A stretch of 64,000 nt of DNA from JAKFFN01 sp036675025 (GCA_036675025.1 JAKFFN010000054.1:1-64000), one strand, 5' to 3'. Counted from the first letter of the stretch, positions 1 to 8,012 are shown. A program made the numbers and translations. Notes: generated by a model from the sequence alone, not told the origin.

Positions 1-1313
1 TGACGACCATCATAATCCACAAAAATGTTTGGACTATTCGCCACGAACTGATATAGATTGGGTCCATCTAAGCCATTGGGTTCCTTCTCGACCCACCTTC
101 CGACCAAAGCATCATACCATCGGGCACCGAAATAATACAACCCACTTTCGGAATGAACTTCCTTGGTAGTTAACCTCGGTCCTGGATATTGCCCTCCGGC
201 GCGAACTTTGCCGAATGCATCCATGTCTATCCGCGATGTGATATTTCCAGCGTCGTCCACTGTGGCAACAGGGTCACCTTTCTCGTTATACTTGTACCAG
301 GTATCAGTGTATCCTGTAGGCGTGCACCCGGTGCCGGAGTAACTGAATGTACGGGATGCCAGCACTTGACCAATAGAAGCATCTTTGAGTGCGTTTACCG
401 TCTTTGTGCGGAAACAGCTCCCGCCAGAAGGTTTTTCCTTCGTCATCAGAAGGTTTATGCCATCATAATAGTAGCGAGTCTCGATTCCACCGCTTGTTTT
501 TGATATCAGTCGTCCGGTGTGGTCATACTCGTAGGTTGAGGTGCCGGTTGCATCCTGGTATTCGACCAGCCTACTATCAGAGTTGTGTACAAAGTTCGTA
601 GTCTGTAAGGCATAGTAGTCAAAAGACCAATCGCGATTTCCGTTAAGATCATAACCGTACTCCACCTCAGTATTGGCAGACATAGCGTACTCCAACTGGT
701 TGAAGTCGTTGTATAAGTAGTCAGTGACGTTATACAAGGAGTTGACCGAATCCGTAAACGTCTGCTTTTCCCTATTTCCTGCAAGATCATACTCGTACTC
801 ATACTTGTACGCAGGCGTTGTGGCGCCGTAGTAAGGCCCCATTCGCTTTTCTTCTGACAAAAGTCTGTAGGTATCATCATAAGAATAGTAATGAGAATAG
901 TCGTAGACGATTTGGCTCAACACGGGATCGACGTGGGCAAAATCTGACCGGGTTTTAACGGATGAGTCGTTATATGTCGACATCTGGATCAAAGGATAAT
1001 TATTAAATCCATCAGCCGACCAAGTGTTTGCATGCAACCGACCCGTCGAATCGTAATAATGGTCATCCTGGTGGCGGAAGAATGCTGTGTCGTCACTATA
1101 ATTCTGCTCAATGTGCAACTTCCCACTGTCAGCCCAATAGTAGTAGTGCGTGTCGCCTGATACGGGATGCATGATCAAACCGAGTTTTTTTGCTGTTGGA
1201 GTGTTATGGTAGATATATGTTGCTACATTATCATCAGGATCTGTGAGGCTGGTCCGCCTGCCGCTGGAATCGTAAGACCATTTCACCTCTTCTCCATCAG
1301 GCAAGTTAAGCAT
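1..1313 (-). CDS. RHS/YD-repeat protein, C-terminal part, runs off left edge
   Basis: Reading the minus strand from an ATG at 1313 gives 437 uninterrupted codons to the window edge. The protein contains tandem YD repeats (YDSSGRRTSLTD, YDLAGNREKQTF, YDLNGNRDWS, YDHTGRLISK). It ends in a typical RHS-associated core: GLYYFGARWYDALVGRWVEK, then PNLYQFVANSPNIFVDYDG. RHS/YD proteins form shells around C-terminal toxin or effector domains; any such tip lies left of the window. No signal peptide is visible. An in-frame TAA near 1404 closes the frame upstream, so only about 30 more codons are possible (TTG or CTG starts). RHS proteins are usually over 1000 residues, so this is probably a 5'-truncated or orphan module. 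The DNA is clearly richer in A+T than its neighbours, which suggests recent transfer. Confidence 0.85.
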   Translation of the reverse strand, partial: MLNLPDGEEVKWSYDSSGRRTSLTDPDDNVATYIYHNTPTAKKLGLIMHPVSGDTHYYYWADSGKLHIEQNYSDDTAFFRHQDDHYYDSTGRLHANTWSADGFNNYPLIQMSTYNDSSVKTRSDFAHVDPVLSQIVYDYSHYYSYDDTYRLLSEEKRMGPYYGATTPAYKYEYEYDLAGNREKQTFTDSVNSLYNVTDYLYNDFNQLEYAMSANTEVEYGYDLNGNRDWSFDYYALQTTNFVHNSDSRLVEYQDATGTSTYEYDHTGRLISKTSGGIETRYYYDGINLLMTKEKPSGGSCFRTKTVNALKDASIGQVLASRTFSYSGTGCTPTGYTDTWYKYNEKGDPVATVDDAGNITSRIDMDAFGKVRAGGQYPGPRLTTKEVHSESGLYYFGARWYDALVGRWVEKEPNGLDGPNLYQFVANSPNIFVDYDGR

Positions 1314-1564
1314 CCCACTTCTCCCATGCAAAGCTGAATGTCTTAATTGATCTAATCTCAAAGTAAAGCGTTTTTTCGCATTTCGAACAAAAAAATTATT
1401 CCGTTACCAGTTTTGCTCGATGAAAATATCCCTGGCTGACCCGTTTCAGCGGAGAGCTGAATGAGAATCAAGCCGGGGCTGGAAGTTCTGGCTTGACCTT
1501 TTCGCCCTCTGATGGATGCTATCTGCTACATAGCAGCAGATCCTAATTCCTCGGAGGTTCTGAA
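1314..1564. other. Intergenic gap between RHS gene and secreted protein
   Basis: About 250 bases with no supported gene. The left half is AT-rich like the RHS gene. The right half presumably holds the promoter of the rightward gene. The only clear site is a GGAGG at 1553-1557, seven bases before the GTG start at 1565. Confidence 0.5.
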
Positions 1565-2434
1565 GTGCGTACTACTTATTTCTTTTGTGCAGCCCTGTCT
1601 TTAGCGGCTGCCTCGTCTTTTGGCCAGGATTTGAAGGCGGCGGAGTTTGAGGCCACGCCGGCGTTTACCGAGACTTTTGCCGGCGGCGCCACGGTGGGCC
1701 AGTGGGAGCTTGACCCGGCAAACTTTGAAGGCTCGGTACCCGCGACTTATGTGACAGCCACGCCGACGGGTGTTGCCCCCGCGGTTACAGCGCTAAACCC
1801 AGTGGGATCGTCTTCTGACGGCGGAGTAATGTTCCAGGGCAACCCGTCGTCAACCAACGGTACGATTGCTGGCCTCAATTACATGCGATGTATCAATTCG
1901 GCCGCTAATGGATCAGGCACGGACTTTACTGCCGCAACTAACAACAAATACCGTGTCGTAGCCAGCATCTATCTATATTCGCCTACAGAAATTGCAGCCC
2001 GTTGGCAGGTGGGTCCGTGGCTGTTTAATCGCCCAAGTCTTTTCCGCGCCTGTTCTTTTTATAACACTAACTCGCTGGGGGGCGGACCGGGCTTCGGCTA
2101 TCGCGGCGCTACAGTCGCCAACGCGGCCTTGCCGGGCACGGCTGCCATTTCGTCGCCGCGCTGGACGAAGATGAGTGTTATGGTGGATGCTACCAATGTT
2201 GATCCCGCGATGTGGCGGATTGCTATTTCAGTTGACGCCAATGGCGATGGTACTTTGAGCGAGACTGACCCACTAGAGTACATTTCTTTGACCCTGGCAG
2301 CAGATGTGACTCCCGGACCTTTTGGTATATTTACCGTGGGTGAGGTTAACAGTGACGGGTTTCCGTTGTTTACGGATACGGTGGAGTATTATCCCGGACT
2401 GGCGTCGGACGTGGAGGCCTGGGCGCTTTACTGA
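1565..2434 (+). CDS. Secreted protein of unknown function ending in WALY
   Basis: This 289-residue protein starts at a GTG preceded by GGAGG at seven bases. Residues 1-20 form a signal peptide (MRTTYFFCAALSLAAASSFG) with likely cleavage before Gln. The mature part is rich in Gly, Thr and Ala and has beta-rich alternation. Near residues 225-235 a DANGDGTLSETD stretch looks like a calcium-binding or dockerin-type loop. A LamG/concanavalin-type jelly roll is possible but not shown. The extreme C-terminus is DVEAWALY-stop; the unrelated secreted protein at 39620-41248 carries VADWALY near its C-terminus. It is followed at once by a strong terminator, so it is probably monocistronic. Function unknown. 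Confidence 0.75.
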   Translation: MRTTYFFCAALSLAAASSFGQDLKAAEFEATPAFTETFAGGATVGQWELDPANFEGSVPATYVTATPTGVAPAVTALNPVGSSSDGGVMFQGNPSSTNGTIAGLNYMRCINSAANGSGTDFTAATNNKYRVVASIYLYSPTEIAARWQVGPWLFNRPSLFRACSFYNTNSLGGGPGFGYRGATVANAALPGTAAISSPRWTKMSVMVDATNVDPAMWRIAISVDANGDGTLSETDPLEYISLTLAADVTPGPFGIFTVGEVNSDGFPLFTDTVEYYPGLASDVEAWALY

Positions 2435-2469
2435 GGCTTCAGGGCCTGAAGTTTACCTCTGGCATAAGT

Positions 2470-2500
2470 CCCCCTGGTGCGGTCGCACCAGGGGGTTTTT
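2470..2500 (+). terminator. Intrinsic terminator after the secreted protein
   Basis: A perfect 11-bp stem (CCCCCTGGTGC with GCACCAGGGGG) around a GGTC loop is followed by a T run at 2496-2500. It sits 35 bases after the stop at 2434. Confidence 0.95.
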
Positions 2501-2734
2501 CATGGGTTCTCACTCCTGGCATTTCAAAATCTTGTAGTCCGAAGGGTCCGTAAGAGGTCGTGCGGGAATGGCGCGCCGGGATTTCCTGTGCCTGTATGGC
2601 ACCTGATAAAACAAATCCCGGGAGCACCCTTTGAAAAACATTACGCACCACATCCACGACGACCTGCTCGCCCGCCCGACCGGCGCCGATGCAGCCGCTG
2701 AATGCCATTCTCCGTCTTGCAGTGGCGAAAGTAA

Positions 2735-2850
2735 TTATGTACTTAATAGATCGATCAAAAGCACTGACGTCACTGCACTTACTCAGAATATAATTAGAAA
2801 TTTGTCAACCTGTGGAAAACTTTCAGAAAAAATTTCGCAGCCCCAAAAAA
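2735..2850 (+). repeat. Multi-part intergenic element, copy A
   Basis: TTATGTACTTAATAGA (2735-2750) and CTGTGGAAAACTTT (2810-2823) start 75 bases apart. The same 16-mer and 14-mer recur at 24763 and 24839, 76 bases apart. CAGCCCCAAAAAA (2838-2850) also recurs in reverse complement at 24829-24841. The sequence between the blocks is not conserved. Confidence 0.7.
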
Positions 2851-2883
2851 CGCAACTCATAAGTCTATTAGTATCAGTGCGGG

Positions 2884-2967
2884 AGGCCGTCAAAAATACT
2901 TTCATGGGTTTTCCGCCGCACTACACTGTAAACCGAAAAGAATCAACGCCTAAGGCCGTCAAAAATA
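2884..2967 (+). repeat. 15-bp direct repeat in the egtB leader
   Basis: AGGCCGTCAAAAATA occurs identically at 2884-2898 and 2953-2967, within 220 bases of the egtB start. The spacing (69 bases) would suit paired operators, but no regulator is identifiable nearby. Confidence 0.6.
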
Positions 2968-3101
2968 AAATGACGAGAACACGCCGGTTCTTTTTAATGA
3001 CCCAAGGCATAAATCGTGCTCCCGCACAATTCAAACTTCCCGTTTTACAAATAAACCGCTGTGCCCTCCGGGCGCAGCCATTTCCGGCAGAGGAACCAAC
3101 G

Positions 3102-4442
3102 ATGAGCGCAACAGTGACAGACACGGCGGATGACGCCAAGGCAAGCCGACTTCGGCAATGCACGCAAATGTATACCGATGTGCGGTGGGCCACCGAGGCG
3201 CTGTGCGCTACACTGGAGACCGAAGATTACGTGATCCAGAGTATGCCGGATTGCAGCCCGACAAAATGGCACCTGGCTCACACTACATGGTTTTTTGAAA
3301 CTTTTATCCTGGGTGAGGCCGAAGACAATTACCGTCCGTTTCACCCGGATTTTGCCTACCTCTTTAACTCGTATTATGTGCAGGCGGGGGAACGCTGGCA
3401 GCGCCCGCAGCGTGGTCTGCTCTCACGTCCGACGGTCAGCGAAGTTTATGCGTACCGGGCCCACGTAGACCAGGCGATGCTTGCGCTGCTGGAGAATATA
3501 TTGCCGACGTTTGATCCGGAGACTGCCGCGCAGATTCTCACCCGCATTGAGATCGGCCTGAACCACGAGCAGCAGCACCAGGAACTGTTACTGACGGACA
3601 TCAAACACCTGCTTTCGATTAATCCTTTGCGACCGGTCTTTCGCGAGAACCTGGGGGAACATTGCGCAAAGGCCGCAGGGGCGGAAGCTGCGCCGGCGGA
3701 GTGGATTGCTTTTGATGAAGGCATCCGGCCGATCGGCTTTGAGGGAGACAGTTTCTTTTATGATAATGAAAAGCCCCGCCACCGCCAGTTGATACCCGCG
3801 TTTGAACTGGCAAGCCGCACGGTCACCTGCGGCGAGTACATGGAGTTTATGGCGGCGAAAGGCTATGAACACCCGGAGCTGTGGCTGTCGCTGGGGTGGA
3901 CTGCAGTGGAAGCTAACGGGTGGAATGCGCCGCTGTACTGGGAAAAGTCGGGAAGCGGGACGGACGACTGGGAAATGTTTACCTTGCAGGGCATGAGGCC
4001 GGTGAATGTGAACGAGCCGGTTACCCATATCAGCTTTTTTGAAGCGGACGCCTATGCACGCTGGCGCGGATGTGATCTGCCTACAGAAGCCATGTGGGAA
4101 ATAGCGTGCAGAGAGGGCGGAGCGTCGGCGGATCGCGGGAATTTCGTGGAAGACAATTGTTTCCATCCTGTGCCTTCTGCATCGGGGCCGGGGCTTCAGC
4201 AGATGCTTGGTAATGTGTGGGAGTGGACATCCAGCCCCTACATTGCCTACCCTGGCTACAAGGCTCCGCCGGGGGCGCTGGGCGAGTATAACGGCAAGTT
4301 CATGTGCAACCAGAGAATCTTGCGGGGCGGCAGCTGCGCGACTCCGCAGTCTCACATAAGGCCAACGTATCGCAATTTCTTCCCGCCCGATGCCCGATGG
4401 CAGTTCTCAGGCATCCGGCTTGCAAAGTACGTAACGCAGTGA
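3102..4442 (+). CDS. egtB: Ergothioneine biosynthesis sulfoxide synthase EgtB
   Basis: Non-heme iron sulfoxide synthase that joins hercynine to a cysteine-type thiol in ergothioneine synthesis. With the ATG at 3102, which follows AGAGGA at seven bases, the protein has 446 residues, normal for the family. A DinB-like N-terminal domain holds the iron site: a WHLAH motif (residues 56-60) and HEQQHQE (H155, H159). The C-terminal half is an FGE-sulfatase domain (GNVWEWT, RILRGGSC, GIRLAK). A 157-codon upstream extension in the same frame lies over the AT-rich leader and is rejected as coding. egtD follows after five bases. No egtA or egtC is present, so the thiol donor (gamma-glutamylcysteine or cysteine) cannot be told. 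Confidence 0.95.
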   Translation: MSATVTDTADDAKASRLRQCTQMYTDVRWATEALCATLETEDYVIQSMPDCSPTKWHLAHTTWFFETFILGEAEDNYRPFHPDFAYLFNSYYVQAGERWQRPQRGLLSRPTVSEVYAYRAHVDQAMLALLENILPTFDPETAAQILTRIEIGLNHEQQHQELLLTDIKHLLSINPLRPVFRENLGEHCAKAAGAEAAPAEWIAFDEGIRPIGFEGDSFFYDNEKPRHRQLIPAFELASRTVTCGEYMEFMAAKGYEHPELWLSLGWTAVEANGWNAPLYWEKSGSGTDDWEMFTLQGMRPVNVNEPVTHISFFEADAYARWRGCDLPTEAMWEIACREGGASADRGNFVEDNCFHPVPSASGPGLQQMLGNVWEWTSSPYIAYPGYKAPPGALGEYNGKFMCNQRILRGGSCATPQSHIRPTYRNFFPPDARWQFSGIRLAKYVTQ

Positions 4443-4447
4443 AACGT

Positions 4448-5449
4448 ATGAGGCTACATCCGTCGGCGGCTACGGCGGCAGACATTACGCCGGTGCCGGG
4501 TAAACAACGGGAGCATTGCGAGTACCTGGAAGCCTTTCGCGGGGATGTGAAAGCCGGCCTGATAAGCGAGCCGAAGACACTCCCCTGCAAGTATCTTTAT
4601 GACGAACGCGGCTCTGAGCTGTTTGACCTCATCACCCGGTTGCCCGAGTATTACCTTACGCGCACAGAACTCGGAATCCTGCAGGAATGCCTGCCCGAGG
4701 TGGCCAGGGTGTGCGGCCCGCGGGCGCAGGTGGTGGAGTATGGATCGGGCAGTGGACAGAAGACCCGGATGCTGCTTCATGCTCTGGATAAGCCCACCAG
4801 TTGCGCGCTGGTAGAAATATCGCGTTCGCACCTGGCCCAGTGTGTGAAGGAACTTGGCGCGGAGCTTCCACAGATCCAGCTTGATCCGGTGTGCGCTGAT
4901 TACACCAGGCCGCTGGTATTGCCTCCAGCCCCTGCGGGCACAACACGGCGCGTGGCATTTTTTCCCGGATCAACTATTGGCAATTTTGATCCCGGGGATG
5001 CCGCAGATTTCCTGGCGAAGGTCGCGGAGACGGTTGGTTCGGACGGCGGTCTGCTAATTGGCGTTGATCTGCAAAAGGACGAGTCGATCCTGCGGCCGGC
5101 GTATGATGATGCGGCTGGGGTGACTGCAGCGTTTAACATGAACCTGCTGACGAGGGTAAGACGGGAACTGGAGATAGACGTTTCTCCGGATGACTTCTAC
5201 CATTCCGCGCCGTACAACCATAGACTCGGCCGCATGGAAATGCACCTTGTGGCGCGGCGCGACCTGGAATTCATGATGGACGGCGAATGCATCCAGTTCA
5301 GCCGGGGCGAATCGATACACACGGAAAACTCTTACAAGTATACCCGGGACGGATTTGCCAGCCTGGCTGATGAGGCAGGCTGGAACCTGTTACGCACCTG
5401 GACCGACAGCAACAGCCTTTTCAGTGTGCACTACCTTACGGTAAAATAG
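4448..5449 (+). CDS. egtD: L-histidine N-alpha-methyltransferase EgtD
   Basis: SAM-dependent enzyme that trimethylates histidine to hercynine, the first step of ergothioneine synthesis. The ATG at 4448 gives 333 residues, close to the usual 320. Family signatures are clear: YLYDERGSELFDLITRLPEYY near residues 50-69, the SAM-binding GSGSGQKTR (99-107) and FFPGSTIGNF (171-180). The frame stays open upstream into egtB, but homology starts near residue 20 of this choice. It starts five bases after the egtB stop without a strong ribosome site, so translational coupling is likely. The pair EgtB-EgtD is the minimal ergothioneine pathway core; the C-S lyase EgtE could be any PLP enzyme elsewhere. Confidence 0.95.
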   Translation: MRLHPSAATAADITPVPGKQREHCEYLEAFRGDVKAGLISEPKTLPCKYLYDERGSELFDLITRLPEYYLTRTELGILQECLPEVARVCGPRAQVVEYGSGSGQKTRMLLHALDKPTSCALVEISRSHLAQCVKELGAELPQIQLDPVCADYTRPLVLPPAPAGTTRRVAFFPGSTIGNFDPGDAADFLAKVAETVGSDGGLLIGVDLQKDESILRPAYDDAAGVTAAFNMNLLTRVRRELEIDVSPDDFYHSAPYNHRLGRMEMHLVARRDLEFMMDGECIQFSRGESIHTENSYKYTRDGFASLADEAGWNLLRTWTDSNSLFSVHYLTVK

Positions 5450-5464
5450 CCCCTCCCCAAAAGA

Positions 5465-5499
5465 GCCGGACCTGCCCCGACAAAGGTGGCGGGTCCGGC
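5465..5499. terminator. Hairpin between convergent egtD and yihY-family genes
   Basis: GCCGGACCTGCC (5465-5476) pairs with GGCGGGTCCGGC (5488-5499) with one G-T wobble. No T run follows, so it may act in either direction or need Rho. Confidence 0.6.
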
Positions 5500-5527
5500 C
5501 GTCGAGGGAGCTCAACGGCTAGTGCCG

Positions 5528-6601
5528 CTAAGTGTGCTTGTCTTTTAAGCCATCGGCCACGGCTTGTCCCGCCACGGCATAGCCTGCGATCTTTCCCACG
5601 GCAGCGCCAATTTTATTGGGTGGCCGCACGCCGGCGGGAGGAACCTCTGTAACAGCAGCGGGATCAATAGCAGTGTCGCCCTTTTCCACGGGCTTGCCAT
5701 CGGCGCCATAATAGCCGCTCTTCTGCTTCTCCGTGCGTTTCAGCCGGCCCTTACAGGCGCCGTAAGTGCGGGAGTAAACCTGGGTAACTTCGGCGCCGAA
5801 AAAGACGATCTGGGCTGAGTAGTAAATCCACACCAGCAGCACCACAAATGACCCTGCCGCGCCGTAGGTGGAGGCCATGCTGCTGCGCCCCAGGTAAAGG
5901 CCCAGCAGCCATTTGCCGATGCTGAACAGCAGTGCGGTGAACAGGGCACCCAGCCAGACATCGCGCCAGGGAAGCTTAATGTCTGGCAGGAATTTATAGA
6001 TCATGGCGAAGAGCACCGTGATGACGCCGAAGGAAACGATAAAGTTAAGCGCCTGAAGCAGGGATGCCATGGGGACGACGCCGCTCATGTAGTTGCCAAC
6101 GCCTGAGAGGATGGCACTGAGGATTAAGGAGACAAGCAGCAGAAACCCCACGCCGAGCACAAAACCAAGAGACAGCACGCGGGATTTAAGAAAGCCCAGG
6201 ATACCCTTGGGAGCTTTCTGCGGCGGGAGGTCCCAGATGGTGTTGAGGGCGTCTTTCAGCTGGACGAAAACTCCGGATGCGCCGAAGAGCAGGAGCGCGA
6301 TACTGATAACCGTTGCAAAGATACCCTGGCCCTTTTTCTCGCCGGCGCCCTGGATCATCCCTTCAATTGCCTCGGCGGCTTTTGGTCCCACCAGTTGAGA
6401 CATCTGGCTGGATATCTGACCCTGGGCTGCTTCATCTCCGTAGAAAAACCCGATGATGGCAATGGTGATAAGCAGCAGCGGGGCCAGGGAAAAGACTGTA
6501 TAATAAGCCAGGGCGGCGCCAAGGCGGCTGGCTTTATCCTCTGACCACTCCTTGGCTGCCTCAACGCCAAGACGTTTTACCATGGAAACACTTATCTGCA
6601 C
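5528..6601 (-). CDS. YihY/BrkB family inner-membrane protein
   Basis: A 357-residue polytopic membrane protein of the YihY (UPF0761, formerly RNase BN/BrkB) family, whose molecular role is unsettled. The family core is clear: KASRLGAALAYYTVFSLAPL near the N-terminus, a first membrane helix at about 35-55, four or five later ones, and GAAGSFVVLLVWIYYSAQIV near residue 255. I chose the GTG at 6601 because GGAGG lies eight bases before it; an ATG at 6583 is the alternative. The last 80 residues form a soluble tail with a KQKSGYYGADGKPVEKGD stretch not typical of the family. Divergent from the zinc-ribbon/CD225 gene at 6710 across 108 bases. Confidence 0.88.
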   Translation of the reverse strand: MQISVSMVKRLGVEAAKEWSEDKASRLGAALAYYTVFSLAPLLLITIAIIGFFYGDEAAQGQISSQMSQLVGPKAAEAIEGMIQGAGEKKGQGIFATVISIALLLFGASGVFVQLKDALNTIWDLPPQKAPKGILGFLKSRVLSLGFVLGVGFLLLVSLILSAILSGVGNYMSGVVPMASLLQALNFIVSFGVITVLFAMIYKFLPDIKLPWRDVWLGALFTALLFSIGKWLLGLYLGRSSMASTYGAAGSFVVLLVWIYYSAQIVFFGAEVTQVYSRTYGACKGRLKRTEKQKSGYYGADGKPVEKGDTAIDPAAVTEVPPAGVRPPNKIGAAVGKIAGYAVAGQAVADGLKDKHT

Positions 6602-6709
6602 GGTACTGCCCTCCAAAGTTCTTGAGCTGTAGACGTACCAAACGCTGTGCCAGTCGGACCGGGTACGTTCTGCCTTGCAAAAAGCCAACGGCGCGATAAA
6701 GACGTCTGT

Positions 6710-7138
6710 ATGAACCAGACTTGCCCCCATTGCGGAAAAATTGTAGACGTTACCGCGCACTTTTGCCCGGACTGTGGAAAGCCGCTGAAAGACTTTACGC
6801 CGGGCCTGCCGGGGGCACCTACTCAAGAGCAGGCGCAGGCTACGGCCGGCCCGACAGCGCCGCCGCAGGTGCCCTACATTCCCAATAACCTGGCCCTGGC
6901 CATTATTGCAGTGGTGCTGTGCTGGCCGCTGGGAATACCCGCCATTGTTTACGCCACGCAGGTGGACGGCCTCGCCCGCGCGCAACAGTACGATGCCGCG
7001 CGCCGCAATGCCGAGCTTGCAAAGAAGTGGTCTATTGCCGCTATTGGACTTCTTATTGCAGGCGTTCTTATTTACTTCTTGATCTTCGTGGTGATGTTCG
7101 GGGTTATGGCTATAGTGCCCGCTATTACACAAAACTAA
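6710..7138 (+). CDS. Zinc-ribbon plus CD225/dispanin membrane protein
   Basis: A 142-residue protein. Residues 1-25 form a zinc ribbon with two CxxC knuckles (CPHCGK, CPDCGK), followed by a Pro/Ala/Gln-rich linker. The C-terminal half is a CD225/dispanin domain: PNNLALAIIAVVLCWPLGIP, then a basic loop ending NAELAKKWS, then a second membrane helix. CD225 proteins are small two-helix membrane proteins; their bacterial role is unknown. The downstream gene at 7153 is a second CD225 copy, 14 bases away and probably co-transcribed. Eukaryotic relatives (IFITM) alter membrane fusion, but nothing here supports that function. Confidence 0.85.
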   Translation: MNQTCPHCGKIVDVTAHFCPDCGKPLKDFTPGLPGAPTQEQAQATAGPTAPPQVPYIPNNLALAIIAVVLCWPLGIPAIVYATQVDGLARAQQYDAARRNAELAKKWSIAAIGLLIAGVLIYFLIFVVMFGVMAIVPAITQN

Positions 7139-7152
7139 ACAGGAGAACACCA

Positions 7153-7473
7153 TTGAGTAACGCTACACCTACCGGCCCCGGCGGCCCGGGGCCTTACGTA
7201 CCGAATTACTTGGTTCAGTCGATTCTTGTAACGATTTTCTGCTGCCTGCCGCTGGGTATCCCGGCGATTGTTTTCGCGTCGCAGGTTAATGCGAAGCTTG
7301 CCGCAGGCGACATCAGCGGAGCGCAGGCAAGTTCTGCCAACGCGAAGAAATAGACGATGATCGCCCTTATCGCCGGCATCATTGTCATCGGCCTAACCAT
7401 CCTGATGCAGTGCGTGTTTGTTGGCGCCGCCGTCAGCAATATGGAGCAGATAGAGGGTTTTTCCCCGCAGTGA
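7153..7473 (+). pseudogene. CD225/dispanin gene interrupted by in-frame amber codon
   Basis: From a TTG at 7153 (AGGAGA eleven bases upstream) the frame encodes a CD225 domain: YVPNYLVQSILVTIFCC, PLGIPAIVFASQVN, then SSANAKK. Codon 67 is TAG (7351-7353). The same frame then continues as TMIALIAGIIVIGLTILMQC to a TGA at 7471-7473. In the paralogue just upstream the same place reads AKKWS, so the TAG most simply replaces the conserved Trp codon TGG by one base change. The stop removes the second membrane helix. It is a recent nonsense mutation, a read-through gene, or a truncated single-helix form of 66 residues. An ATG at 7357 could restart translation of the second half. Confidence 0.75.
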
Positions 7474-7486
7474 TGGAACAAACGGT

Positions 7487-7518
7487 AACCCCGACTCCCG
7501 CGACGGAGTAGGTTTTTT
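7487..7518 (+). terminator. Terminator after the CD225 pair
   Basis: A hairpin with arms CCGACTCC and GGAGTAGG (one mismatch) lies directly before a T run at 7513-7518, just after the 7473 stop. Confidence 0.6.
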
Positions 7519-7528
7519 ACTTTAAGTG

Positions 7529-7565
7529 GCCGGATGCAGCATTACTGCTGAACCCGGCTTTTTTA
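7529..7565 (+). terminator. Second terminator, upstream of DUF2752 gene
   Basis: GCCGG (7529-7533) pairs with CCGGC (7554-7558); an inner CAGCA/TGCTG arm extends the stem, and six or more Ts follow. It ends only a few bases before the ATG at 7570, so that gene needs its own promoter inside this hairpin or some read-through. Confidence 0.75.
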
Positions 7566-7569
7566 TTAT

Positions 7570-8001
7570 ATGTTGAACAGGCTCCAAATAAGACGCCTTT
7601 TATGGGCTGGCGCGCTCGCAGTTATCGCCGCCGGGGCCGTTTACCTGTTTGTGATGGACCCGCACAAGCCGGGCCGGTTTCCCAGTTGCCCGTTCTGGTC
7701 GCTGACGGGATTCCACTGCCCGGGCTGCGGCTCGCTTCGGGCGCTGCATTGCCTGATGCACGGGCACGTGGGAGCGGCCGCGAGCAGGAACATCCTGGCG
7801 CTGCTGCTTCTGCCGGTTGCGGCTTATGGCGCAATTATTGATTTTACCGAAGGGCGTCCCATTATCATGGGTCGCCGCTCAATCAAGCTGCCGCGGTTGC
7901 CTTCCAAAACTCCGCTGGTTTTGCTGGCGGTGATAATGGCGTACTGGGTAATCCGAAATCTGCCGTGGTATCCATTTACACTGCTGGCGCCGCAGGGGTG
8001 A
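7570..8001 (+). CDS. DUF2752 family membrane protein
   Basis: A 143-residue protein with the DUF2752 signature CPFWSLTGFHCPGCGSLRAL (residues 40-59), followed by HCLMHGHVGAAASRN and at least three membrane helices (about 12-30, 70-90, 115-132). The family has no assigned function; its Cys-rich CPGCG motif suggests metal or redox chemistry at the membrane. DUF2752 genes often sit beside CD225 genes, as here. Its stop lies eleven bases from the stop of the convergent GH2 gene. No good ribosome site precedes the ATG, so the start is uncertain. Confidence 0.85.
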   Translation: MLNRLQIRRLLWAGALAVIAAGAVYLFVMDPHKPGRFPSCPFWSLTGFHCPGCGSLRALHCLMHGHVGAAASRNILALLLLPVAAYGAIIDFTEGRPIIMGRRSIKLPRLPSKTPLVLLAVIMAYWVIRNLPWYPFTLLAPQG

Positions 8002-8012
8002 AGAGCTGACGG

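Larger units (their letters stand above)
2501..3101 (+). promoter_or_regulatory. Long structured, AT-rich leader upstream of egtB
   Basis: About 600 bases without a credible gene; an open frame runs through it, but its translation matches nothing and EgtB homology begins only at 3102. A nested palindrome lies at 2576-2621: CCGGGATTT (2576-2584) pairs with AAATCCCGG (2613-2621), enclosing GTGCC/GGCAC (2588-2602). A 15-bp direct repeat AGGCCGTCAAAAATA occurs at 2884-2898 and 2953-2967, 69 bases apart. A multi-part element at 2735-2850 is shared with the region before rimO. The region probably holds the egtB promoter and operators; the mechanism is unknown. Confidence 0.55.

Noticed and set aside
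506..880. Minus-strand frame rich in Thr/Ser/Met next to the RHS gene
   Set aside because: It overlaps the RHS frame, which has YD repeats and a core; the Thr-rich sequence is an out-of-frame reading of those repeats.
2631..3101. A 157-codon N-terminal extension of EgtB
   Set aside because: EgtB homology starts at the ATG 3102, which has a good ribosome site. The extension is AT-rich, contains direct repeats and matches no domain.
3588..4355. Long minus-strand frame inside egtB
   Set aside because: Antisense shadow of a clearly conserved gene; Arg/His/Pro-rich translation with no domain.
6584..7153. A long N-terminal extension of the YihY protein
   Set aside because: It would cover the zinc-ribbon/CD225 gene on the other strand, is low-complexity, and a GTG with GGAGG at 6601 explains the start.
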